Assembly (NCBI GenBank): GCA_964453995.1
Contig: CAYVQC010000014.1
Span: 1-64,000, forward strand
Length of the DNA: 64,000 nucleotides
Direction of reading: 5' to 3'
Origin: SKVR01 sp964453995
GTDB taxonomy: Bacteria; Bacteroidota; Bacteroidia; Bacteroidales; UBA7960
A model generated the notes under the pieces. The model was not told where the DNA came from. It saw only the letters and a list, made by a program, of their open reading frames with translations, and searched no databases. Position numbers and translations under genes: made by a program. Of this stretch, positions 8,909 to 16,586 are shown in pieces. Numbering within the stretch: the stretch's first letter is position 1; every line of letters begins with the position of its first letter.

Positions 8909-10042
8909 ATGATCAATATTGTTGCCGACGACAAGATTCCCTTTTTAGCAGGAGCCTTTGAAGGAAAAGCCCGCATAAAATTTCTACCAGGCAGGAGCAT
9001 CACCAGGGAGCACCTTACCACAGCTGATGCCCTGATAACCCGCACACGCACCTGGTGCGACCGTGATCTGCTGGATGGAACAACCGTAAAACTGATCGCT
9101 TCTGCTACCATAGGCTATGATCATATTGACACTGCCTGGTGCGAAAAAAACAATATTGCCTGGACCAATGCCCCGGCCAGCAATGCCGACTCAGTAAAAC
9201 AATATGTTGCATCAGCACTTGCTTTTATTGCAAAACAAACCTCAACACCATTGAATAAACTCACCCTGGGAATCATTGGCGCAGGCAATATCGGCTCGCG
9301 GGTGCAGCAGATGGGCCAGGCATTGGGAATGAATGTATTGGTAAACGACCCTCCCCGGGAAGAAAGAGAGGGTAGCAAAGATTTTACTCCCCTTGCCGTA
9401 TTGCTGGAAGAATCAGATATCATAACCCTGCATGTACCACTGGTAGTTACGGGCAGACATAAAACCTATCACCTGGTAAAAAAGTCAGGGCTGTCGCGGC
9501 TAAAGAAAGGGGCATGGCTGATCAACACTTCACGGGGAGAGGTGGTCCAGACAGAAGCACTGATAACGGCACTGCAAAGCAGCAAACTTTCGGGCACAGT
9601 GCTTGACGTATGGGAAAATGAACCCAACATTGATCGGCAGCTGGTTACATTGTCGGCCCTGGCAACCCCGCACATTGCCGGCTATTCTGCCGATGGAAAA
9701 GCCAATGGCACTGCCATGTGCGTTAGAGCCGTAAGCCGCTTTTTCAACCTGGGTCTCGACAGTTGGTTCCCCACCAATATACCGGCACCATCGCAACCCC
9801 ATATCACCCTGCAGTGCAATAACGCAACAACCGACGAGCTCTTTACCAACCTTGCACTCCATACCTACGATATTGCATCCGATTCGCAGAGGTTAAAAGC
9901 AAACCCTGCCAATTTTGAATCATTTCGGGAACAATACCCCGCACGCCGCGAACCCCATGCCTTTGATCTTACTATACACAATTGTAATGAATCCTTCAGG
10001 GCATTCCTGCGAAAACTGGGATTTGTACTTTCGGTAGCTTAG
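8909..10042 (+). CDS. pdxB: Erythronate-4-phosphate dehydrogenase
   Basis: PdxB oxidises 4-phosphoerythronate to 2-oxo-3-hydroxy-4-phosphobutanoate in the DXP-dependent route to pyridoxal phosphate. The 377-residue sequence shows the D-2-hydroxyacid dehydrogenase plan: an N-terminal substrate domain (ITRTRTWCDRDLL), the NAD-binding GIIGAGNIGSRV, the catalytic-arginine segment NTSRGEVVQT and the catalytic-histidine segment ATPHIAGYS. After this comes the C-terminal extension (from about residue 285) that separates PdxB from shorter relatives. It follows the tamB-like gene by 14 bases and is probably cotranscribed with it. Confidence 0.93.
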   Translation: MINIVADDKIPFLAGAFEGKARIKFLPGRSITREHLTTADALITRTRTWCDRDLLDGTTVKLIASATIGYDHIDTAWCEKNNIAWTNAPASNADSVKQYVASALAFIAKQTSTPLNKLTLGIIGAGNIGSRVQQMGQALGMNVLVNDPPREEREGSKDFTPLAVLLEESDIITLHVPLVVTGRHKTYHLVKKSGLSRLKKGAWLINTSRGEVVQTEALITALQSSKLSGTVLDVWENEPNIDRQLVTLSALATPHIAGYSADGKANGTAMCVRAVSRFFNLGLDSWFPTNIPAPSQPHITLQCNNATTDELFTNLALHTYDIASDSQRLKANPANFESFREQYPARREPHAFDLTIHNCNESFRAFLRKLGFVLSVA

Positions 10043-10215
10043 CAAACATGATTATTCTGTAACCCTCTGATTTGCCCTTTCACAGTATTTTCCAGGTACC
10101 TTTCACCGTGGTTTTACTCTCATATACGGTGTTCTGTTTCCTTGTCCTCCCCTGCTTTCGATTTTAAGATATTTTTTGTAATTTAGGGCAGTTTTCCACC
10201 CTAAATCCAGGTATC

Positions 10216-11070
10216 ATGAAAGAAATTGTTGCAGGAATCGATTTTTCCAGGTCATCTATCCAGGCTTTTCAATATGCCTTAAGAATTGCCATGCAGTGTG
10301 GCTGCCGTTTAAAGCTTGTTTATGTAAGCAAACTTCGTGACAAAGAGATGCAACTCATCAAAGATGATAAAGGAATGGAGATGAACATACGTCATAGCCT
10401 GGAAAAGCTTATTGATGAACATAAAAACCAGGTAAAAGGCGGTATCACCTACAGGATCCTCACCGGCAAAATTTATGAAGAGATCAGCAACCAGGCCAAA
10501 TATACCGATGCCGGGATGATTGTTGCCGGCGCCCATGGCATGTCGGGTTTTGAGGAATTCTGGCTGGGTAACAATGCCTTGAAAATCATCACACATTCAG
10601 AAAAGCCGGTGTTGAGCGTAAAGCGCACATTCCAGATCAAGACCCCCCTCATTGAAAAAATTGTTTTGCCCATAGACAGCACACCGGAAACCATCCAGAA
10701 AGTTCCCTTCACCCTGCAATTGGCACAATACTTTAAAGCCCAGATCAATGTTCTGTCGTTATTCAGCTCCAGGGCAAAAAATGTTGAGGAAAACGTAGAG
10801 CGAAACACTAAAGAGGTAATGAACCTCATAGTAAAGACCGGTTTGCGTTATATCAATGAAAACAGCCGATGCGATAACATTTCAAAAGCCACCGTTGATT
10901 ATTGCCTTCGACGCAATGCCGATCTTATTAGTATAATGACCCTGCAGGAGCATACCTCCAACAGAGTTTTTATGGGCAGTTATGCTGAGCAAACTGTTAA
11001 CAGAAGTCCCATACCTGTACTGAGCTTTACCCCCCAAAGGCACTATATACCTTTGCACAATGAGGCATAA
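10216..11070 (+). CDS. Universal stress protein, tandem UspA domains
   Basis: A 284-residue cytoplasmic protein with two UspA domains. The first (residues 1-145) begins KEIVAGIDFSRSSIQAFQYA and keeps the nucleotide-binding pattern G-x2-G-x9-G (GAHGMSGFEEFWLGNN). The second (about 150-280, KIVLPIDSTPETIQK) has a weaker loop (MTLQEHTSNRVFMGSYAEQT), so ATP binding there is doubtful. Tandem Usp proteins are common in Bacteroidota and respond to starvation or redox stress; the specific role is unknown. It appears to be monocistronic, with intergenic gaps on both sides. Confidence 0.9.
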   Translation: MKEIVAGIDFSRSSIQAFQYALRIAMQCGCRLKLVYVSKLRDKEMQLIKDDKGMEMNIRHSLEKLIDEHKNQVKGGITYRILTGKIYEEISNQAKYTDAGMIVAGAHGMSGFEEFWLGNNALKIITHSEKPVLSVKRTFQIKTPLIEKIVLPIDSTPETIQKVPFTLQLAQYFKAQINVLSLFSSRAKNVEENVERNTKEVMNLIVKTGLRYINENSRCDNISKATVDYCLRRNADLISIMTLQEHTSNRVFMGSYAEQTVNRSPIPVLSFTPQRHYIPLHNEA

Positions 11071-11204
11071 CGCCAAAAGTGCATCGGTTTTTTCTAAAAA
11101 CCGGGCAATGAGGATCGAAAGAAAGACCACCCCCCGGGCAGCAATAAATCATGAACAAAGCCGTTGTAAAAGGGTTATAAAAGGCATGTCTGACACATAT
11201 ATTC

Positions 11205-11238
11205 TTGAAAGATTCGCCGACAAAATATTGTATCTTTG
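11205..11238 (+). promoter_or_regulatory. Promoter for the porQ-like/ispH unit
   Basis: TATCTTTG at 11231-11238 is a perfect Bacteroidota -7 element (TAnnTTTG), and a TTG lies 23 bases upstream at 11205-11207. Transcription would begin near 11243, giving a leader of about 75 nt to the GTG start at 11317. Confidence 0.5.
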
Positions 11239-11316
11239 CCATGGTATTACATGTAATAAACCAGATTATTGCCCATTGCACCGACTACAACAGTTAACAT
11301 TTAAATCACCCGCTTT

Positions 11317-12429
11317 GTGAAAAAACTACTTTCTCACTTCGTCATTCCAGCCTTTGGCTTGTTCCTGGGTACTTTGTTTATCAATCCAACCCATGTAAAC
11401 GCACAAACACAAAGCGGGCGTGTTTATGAATTTATCAACCTGCCTTCCACTGCCCGTATTACAGCCCTCGGTGGATATGCCGTACCGGCCTTCGACAACG
11501 ACCTGGGTATGGCCCTGTTTTATCCTTCACTCATGAGCAGGAAGTTGCCACGGCAATTATCATTGAATTTTGTGGATTATTTTGGCGACATCTCTTTCGG
11601 TACTGCTGCCATGAACTACGGATTCGGGAAAGCCGGAGACTTCTCCCTGGCCGTGCAGTATATTAGTTATGGGAGCTTTATTCATGCTGATGAATTTGGT
11701 AACACCCTGGGCGAATTTTCTGCTGCAGAATATTCTGTTAATATCGGCTGGGGTCGCAGACTGACAGAAAAATTCAGCATTGGTAGCAATATCAAAACCA
11801 TTATGTCATCGATGGAAGAATATTCATCCTTCGGACTTGCTGCAGATATTTCCGTTTCTTACTTCGATCCCGATCGGTTGATTGCCTCTTCATTGGTTTT
11901 CCGCAATATTGGAAGACAGATTACCACCTACCACAGCAACGAACGCGAGCAGTTGCCCTTTGACATTGTATTGGGAGTAAGCAAAAAGCTCATCAACGCT
12001 CCTCTGCGGTTTTCATTTGTGGCCCACAACCTGCACAACTGGGACCTGACATACGAAGACCCTGTACCCTCTGATCAGATCACTATCGGTGCAGACAATG
12101 AACAAACAACATCACAGGAAAGATTCAACGAATTCAGCGATCAGCTTTTGCGACATATGGTATTTGGCGTTGAATTTCTGCCCTCTGAGAATTTCTTCCT
12201 CGGCATTGGCTACAATTACCGCCGCCGTCAGGAGATGAAGGTGGATACACGCATTTCTACTGTTGGCCTGTCATGGGGCATAGGGGTGAAAGTTTCTTAC
12301 TTCAATTTTTATTATGGTCGCTCCAACTATCACCTTGCAGGTGCACCCAATCATTTCTCTGTTACTACCAATCTGGAGAATCTTTTCTTCAGGCCCGAAT
12401 CCACGCCCTCCGTCCGTCAAACCGATTGA
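11317..12429 (+). CDS. porQ: PorQ-like type IX secretion system outer-membrane protein
   Basis: A 370-residue protein with a GTG start, a signal peptide (residues 1-29, ending NAQTQ) and a beta-barrel body with alternating aromatic strands. The conserved PorQ/PorV-type N-terminal segment is INLPSTARITALGGYAVPAF followed by DNDLGMALFYPSLM. PorQ belongs to the outer-membrane attachment part of the T9SS, with PorU, PorV and PorZ. That fits the T9SS cargo genes at 36404 and 62853. ispH starts two bases after the stop, so the two are likely cotranscribed. Assignment to PorQ rather than to another PorV/PorQ-family barrel rests on this N-terminal signature and on length. Confidence 0.8.
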   Translation: MKKLLSHFVIPAFGLFLGTLFINPTHVNAQTQSGRVYEFINLPSTARITALGGYAVPAFDNDLGMALFYPSLMSRKLPRQLSLNFVDYFGDISFGTAAMNYGFGKAGDFSLAVQYISYGSFIHADEFGNTLGEFSAAEYSVNIGWGRRLTEKFSIGSNIKTIMSSMEEYSSFGLAADISVSYFDPDRLIASSLVFRNIGRQITTYHSNEREQLPFDIVLGVSKKLINAPLRFSFVAHNLHNWDLTYEDPVPSDQITIGADNEQTTSQERFNEFSDQLLRHMVFGVEFLPSENFFLGIGYNYRRRQEMKVDTRISTVGLSWGIGVKVSYFNFYYGRSNYHLAGAPNHFSVTTNLENLFFRPESTPSVRQTD

Positions 12430-12431
12430 GT

Positions 12432-13325
12432 ATGAAAATCACGATTGATAAAAGTTCAGGCTTTTGTTTTGGAGTAAAAAATGCCGTTGCGGAGGCTGAA
12501 AAATACCTCAAACAATACGGGCATCTTTATACCCTTGGCGATATTGTGCACAATAATACAGAAGTAGAACGGCTACGTGAAATGGGCATGGAGGTAATTG
12601 ACCGCAAGGATCTGCAAAAGCTGCGCAATACCCGTGTACTGATCAGGGCTCATGGCGAGCCACCCGAAACATACCTTACTGCACAAAAAAACAATATTGA
12701 GATCATTGATGCTACCTGCCCCATCGTACTGAAGCTGCAAAGCCGCGTAAAGGAAAGTTACCGGGAGATGGAAGAACAGCAGGGACAGCTGGTAATATTT
12801 GGCAAAAAAGGGCACGCCGAAGTAGAAGGCCTGGCAGGACAAACCCAAAACAATGCAATAATTATAGACGCTGATCTGCAAAATATCAATCAGATTGATT
12901 TTACAAGGCCCATAACCCTCTACAGCCAGACTACCATGGACAAGAAGGCATACATCAATCTGATCGACATTATTAAGGAAAGGATTAAGCAGTGCGATTG
13001 TTCTTCGGGAACGAAGATACGCTTTCAGCCCTTCAATACCATATGTGGACAGGTCTCCAACCGGGGCCCACATATGGCTCGTTTTGCAAGGCAACATGAT
13101 GTGGTGATCTTTGTGAGCGGCAAGAAAAGCTCCAACGGGAAGTACCTTTACGGTATATGCCGTGAAAGCAATCCTTTGGCCCATTTCATTTCCGACCCTT
13201 CAGAATTGAAAAAAGAATGGTTTGATCATGCCCGCACAACAGGTATTTGTGGCGCCACATCTACTCCTGCCTGGTTGCTTGAAGAAGTTGCCCGCAAGAT
13301 AAAAATAATCTTATCAGGCAATTAG
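12432..13325 (+). CDS. ispH: 4-hydroxy-3-methylbut-2-enyl diphosphate reductase
   Basis: IspH is the last enzyme of the MEP isoprenoid pathway, reducing HMBPP to IPP and DMAPP with a [4Fe-4S] cluster. The start is the ATG at 12432; the frame stays open upstream through porQ but there it is only shadow. The 297 residues carry the three cluster cysteines in context (GFCFGVKNAV, ATCPIVLKLQ, FNTICGQVSNR) and the later GKKSSNGK and TGICGATSTPAWLLEEV segments. The third-cysteine context (TICGQVSNR in place of TICYATTNR) is a form I associate with Bacteroidota IspH. Confidence 0.96.
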   Translation: MKITIDKSSGFCFGVKNAVAEAEKYLKQYGHLYTLGDIVHNNTEVERLREMGMEVIDRKDLQKLRNTRVLIRAHGEPPETYLTAQKNNIEIIDATCPIVLKLQSRVKESYREMEEQQGQLVIFGKKGHAEVEGLAGQTQNNAIIIDADLQNINQIDFTRPITLYSQTTMDKKAYINLIDIIKERIKQCDCSSGTKIRFQPFNTICGQVSNRGPHMARFARQHDVVIFVSGKKSSNGKYLYGICRESNPLAHFISDPSELKKEWFDHARTTGICGATSTPAWLLEEVARKIKIILSGN

Positions 13326-13347
13326 GTTTATACCCAAAGCCAAGTTA

Positions 13348-13989
13348 TCAAAGCTTTCTGATCACTGAAAGACCATCGCGTATGGGAAGCACCAGGTTTT
13401 CCACCCGGTCATCTTTCTGCACCATTTCATTAAAGGCAATCATGGCATGGGCTTCCGGATCGTTACCGGCGGCTTCTGCCGAAAATACTTTCCCACTCCA
13501 TAACACATTGTCGGCCAGAATTATGCCTCCCTGCCGCATTTTGCCAAGTGCCAGTTCATAGTACGCATTGTAGTTTTCTTTGTCAGCATCGATAAATACC
13601 AGGTCAAAGGGCCCTTCCAGAGCTGGCAAAATATCAAGTGCCTCGCCTATGTGATAAACAATACTCTCTTCCAGGCCAGCCTCACTGAAGAACGACCGGG
13701 TGAAGTCTTCCAGTTCTTCATTATGGTCGATGGTATGCACCACACCGCCGGGTTTCAGGCCCCGGGCAAGGCAAATGGCCGAGTAGCCCGTATAGGTTCC
13801 GATTTCAAGAACTCTTGAGGGCTGCACCATACAGCTGATCATCTCCAGCAGTTTGCCCTGCATGTGGCCCGAGAGCATTCGTGGGCGCAATATCCGGGCA
13901 TGGGTTTCGCGGTTGAGTTTTTTTAGCAGGGCAGTTTCTTCAGTGGTATGCCTGCTGGCATATTCTTCGGCTTCGGAGTTTACAAACAT
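13348..13989 (-). CDS. Class I SAM-dependent O-methyltransferase (COMT-like)
   Basis: 213 residues of the caffeoyl-CoA/catechol O-methyltransferase type. Seen: VLEIGTYTGYSAICLARGL (SAM-binding motif I), HTIDHNEELEDF (motif II) and the metal-binding run DLVFIDADKENYNAYYEL with LADNVLWSGKV. The natural substrate of these bacterial enzymes is usually unknown. It is the last gene of a minus-strand run ruvX-def-M16-O-methyltransferase, with 72 bases between it and the protease gene. Confidence 0.9.
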   Translation of the reverse strand: MFVNSEAEEYASRHTTEETALLKKLNRETHARILRPRMLSGHMQGKLLEMISCMVQPSRVLEIGTYTGYSAICLARGLKPGGVVHTIDHNEELEDFTRSFFSEAGLEESIVYHIGEALDILPALEGPFDLVFIDADKENYNAYYELALGKMRQGGIILADNVLWSGKVFSAEAAGNDPEAHAMIAFNEMVQKDDRVENLVLPIRDGLSVIRKL

Positions 13990-14061
13990 GGTTATGTGTT
14001 TTTAGAATACAAAAATTGTCTATTCGCAGACACTGCCTGTTGCCTGAAAGTCTTCTATCTT

Positions 14062-15402
14062 TTACCTGGGCCGGTACATAAGCATGCTCAGCCTGGCCGG
14101 ATCAAAGATTTCATTGGCCACCTCCATCAGATCGGATGAGGTGATACGCTGGATTTTTTCATTGATCTGCACAATATCGTCAATACGGTCATACAGAATA
14201 AGGCTTTTTCCAATGGAGAGCATCTCGTTCACATTGGATTCAAAAGAAATAGCCACCTGGCCCTGCAACTGCTGTTTTGCCCTTTTCAGCTGCAGGCTAC
14301 CCAGCCTTTTATCGCGCAACAGGGTAAGTTCTTTTTGTACCAGCGATACTGTGCGGTCAATGGAATCATTGTCGGTACCCATATAAATACTGAAAATCCC
14401 GGTGTCGGAATAGGGTTGGTAGTGGCTTTCGATGTTGTAGCAGAAGCCGTACTTTTCCCTGATACCCATATTGAGGCGCGAGTTGAGCCCCGGACCGCCA
14501 AGAATATTATTCAGTAAAACAAGGGTGGCTTTCCTGTCATCATTGGCGCTGTAACCTTCATTACCTATCATGCAGTGCACCTGGTGGTTGCGGCGCTTTA
14601 CGATTTTTTCTCCGGGAATATAACCGCTGAAGGGTACCCGTTCGAGCAAGCGGCTGCGGGGTTCTATATGGCCAAAATACCTCTCAGCCAGGCGCACAAG
14701 CTTCTTAAAATCTATGTTTCCCACTGATGAGATCACCATTTCGTGGGTGGCATAATTGTTATGTACAAAATCAAGGATGTGTTTTTGCCTGAAGCGCCGC
14801 AGGTGAGACGGGGTTCCCAGGATATTGGCTCCCATGGGATGATCCCCGAAAATGATAGTGTCAAAATCGTCGAAGATCTGTTCGCCCGGGCTGTCTTTGT
14901 AAGAATTGATCTCGTCAATTACCACGTCCTTCTCCTTGCTGATCTCCTTTTCGGGAAACACCGAGCCAAATACAATATCGGAAATAAGATCAAGACACCG
15001 GGCATAATGCGTATTCATAAAAGTGGCATATATGCAGGTATCTTCTTTGCTGGTATAAGCATTGATCTCACCCCCCACATTTTCCATGTGGCTGAGGATC
15101 TGGTAGGCTTTTCTTTTTTGGGTTCCTTTAAAAATAAGGTGCTCTATAAAATGGGCGAGTCCCTGTTCCTGCTTTTGTTCGTCCCTGGAACCGACATTGA
15201 TGGTGAGCCCGCAATGTGCCACGTAACTGTCGGCATGTTTGTGTACCAGCCTTATGCCATTGGGTAGGGTATGAAATGAATACTGCAGGTTTTCCCGGTT
15301 GGGGCTGGCTATCATGGCCAAAGGCGAGGGACTAACTGTTTTTGATCCGGTAATACCGGGATCAGCTTTTGCAAAAATATTTCTGGAGTGGATAAGGGTC
15401 AT
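14062..15402 (-). CDS. M16 family zinc metallopeptidase (insulinase-like)
   Basis: 446 residues with the inverted zinc motif HFIEH (H84, E87, H88) and the third ligand E164 in VIDEINSYKD. The C-terminal half (PGLNSRLNMGIREKYGFCYN) is the inactive M16_C domain. The fold resembles mitochondrial processing peptidase beta and B. subtilis MlpA. No signal peptide is apparent, so it is probably cytoplasmic. The start is placed at the ATG overlapping the def stop (ATGA, 15399-15402), which implies translational coupling; about 35 residues precede the conserved domain, and a later start at M30 is possible. Confidence 0.9.
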   Translation of the reverse strand: MTLIHSRNIFAKADPGITGSKTVSPSPLAMIASPNRENLQYSFHTLPNGIRLVHKHADSYVAHCGLTINVGSRDEQKQEQGLAHFIEHLIFKGTQKRKAYQILSHMENVGGEINAYTSKEDTCIYATFMNTHYARCLDLISDIVFGSVFPEKEISKEKDVVIDEINSYKDSPGEQIFDDFDTIIFGDHPMGANILGTPSHLRRFRQKHILDFVHNNYATHEMVISSVGNIDFKKLVRLAERYFGHIEPRSRLLERVPFSGYIPGEKIVKRRNHQVHCMIGNEGYSANDDRKATLVLLNNILGGPGLNSRLNMGIREKYGFCYNIESHYQPYSDTGIFSIYMGTDNDSIDRTVSLVQKELTLLRDKRLGSLQLKRAKQQLQGQVAISFESNVNEMLSIGKSLILYDRIDDIVQINEKIQRITSSDLMEVANEIFDPARLSMLMYRPR

Positions 15403-15959
15403 TTTTTTTGTGCAAATCTCATTTTGTAAGCAGGGTTTACATTCCCTTTTACAATGTTGGTGAGTTTGTTGCGGATCAGCCTTCTTTTAAGGGGTGTGAT
15501 GCGATCAACAAACACAATTCCATCAATATGGTCGTACTCATGCTGGATGATACGGGCTGCAATCCCCTCAAAATCTTCTTCAAAGGTGTTGAAATTTTCA
15601 TCCTGGTACCTGATCCTGATTTTGGGTTTGCGGGCCACATCTTCCCTCAGATCAGGAAAACTCAAACAGCCTTCGTTAAAATACCATTCCTCTCCCGATT
15701 CCTCAATCATTTGGGCATTGATGAAAACCTTTTTAAAATCTTTCAGGTGCGCTTCGTCTTCTTCAAAAGGACTGGCATCTATCAGGAATAGTCGTATGGG
15801 TTTGCCAATTTGTGGTGCGGCAAGCCCTACACCATTGGCATTATACATGGTTTCCCACATATCTTCTATAAGGGTTTTTAGTCCGGGGTAAGATGCGTCA
15901 ATTTCCCCGGCTTTCTGTTTCAACACGGAATTACCGTATCCCACAATTGGTAAAATCAT
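15399..15959 (-). CDS. def: Peptide deformylase
   Basis: Removes the formyl group from nascent N-terminal methionine. The 186 residues hold all three catalytic motifs: GVGLAAPQIG (residues 43-52), EGCLS with metal ligand C98, and QHEYDH with H140, E141 and H144. It lies 34 bases downstream of ruvX, an order common in Bacteroidota, and its stop overlaps the start of the M16 protease gene by four bases. Confidence 0.97.
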   Translation of the reverse strand: MILPIVGYGNSVLKQKAGEIDASYPGLKTLIEDMWETMYNANGVGLAAPQIGKPIRLFLIDASPFEEDEAHLKDFKKVFINAQMIEESGEEWYFNEGCLSFPDLREDVARKPKIRIRYQDENFNTFEEDFEGIAARIIQHEYDHIDGIVFVDRITPLKRRLIRNKLTNIVKGNVNPAYKMRFAQKK

Positions 15960-15993
15960 TCTTTTTTCTTTTTAATCATTTTCCAGTGCAGTA

Positions 15994-16419
15994 TTACTGC
16001 TCCCTGAATCGTTTGTGTTCCATAAATGACTGAAGAATCAGTGTGGCACTGATCGCATCAACCAGTTCTTTGTTTTGCCGTTGTTTTTTGCTTAATCCGG
16101 CATCAATCATGGTCTGAAAGGCCATTTGAGAGGTAAAACGTTCATCTATCCTTTCAACAGTTATGGTGGGGAAATGTTTCCTCAGGTTTTTTACAAAGGG
16201 TTCGATAAACCGGGATGCATCTGAGGCGCGATTCTTCATGTCGCGCGGTTCACCTACTACGATACATTCTACATTCTCGCGTTGCAGATAATTGCGCAAA
16301 AAATCAAAAAGATCTTTTACATGCACGGTGGTTAATGCATTGGCAATGATCTGCCCCTCATCAGTAACAGCAATCCCGGCACGTTTTTGACCGTAATCGA
16401 TGGCTAAGATTCTTCCCAT
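15994..16419 (-). CDS. ruvX: Holliday junction resolvase-like / pre-16S rRNA nuclease
   Basis: 141 residues of the YqgF/RuvX family, which processes the 5' end of pre-16S rRNA in E. coli. The RNase H-like fold shows GRILAIDYGQKRAGIAVTDE, VVGEPRDMKNRASD and RIDERFTSQMA with the expected acidic residues. The ATG at 16419 is chosen because the family begins at the DYG strand; an upstream TTG would add eight unrelated residues. First gene of the ruvX-def-M16 run. Confidence 0.93.
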   Translation of the reverse strand: MGRILAIDYGQKRAGIAVTDEGQIIANALTTVHVKDLFDFLRNYLQRENVECIVVGEPRDMKNRASDASRFIEPFVKNLRKHFPTITVERIDERFTSQMAFQTMIDAGLSKKQRQNKELVDAISATLILQSFMEHKRFREQ

Positions 16420-16440
16420 AACGGATTGATAAAAACGCTG

Positions 16441-16476
16441 CAAAGATAAGGAAACTTAACCACTTAAGCTCTCAAA
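16441..16476 (-). promoter_or_regulatory. Candidate promoter for the ruvX operon
   Basis: On the minus strand TATCTTTG (16448-16441) is a perfect TAnnTTTG -7 element, 21 bases before the ruvX ATG. A TTTG at 16476-16473 lies 24 bases upstream, slightly long for a -33 partner. Confidence 0.45.
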
Positions 16477-16551
16477 AATACACATGCAGCCTACCTGGCT
16501 TTTTCAATGAATCCAATTGGACACGATCATCAATTTTTGCAATAGTTTTGC

Positions 16552-16559
16552 TACTTTTG
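16552..16559 (+). promoter_or_regulatory. Candidate -7 element for ftsK
   Basis: TACTTTTG fits TAnnTTTG and lies 27 bases before the ftsK ATG at 16587. The -33 partner is not clear. Confidence 0.35.
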
Positions 16560-16586
16560 CGTTTGGAAAATACTAATGCCAGGCAC

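Noticed and set aside
11060..11320. An 86-codon frame between the universal stress protein and porQ-like genes
   Set aside because: It overlaps the end of one gene and the start of the other, contains the porQ promoter (TATCTTTG at 11231), and its translation is basic and low in protein-like character.
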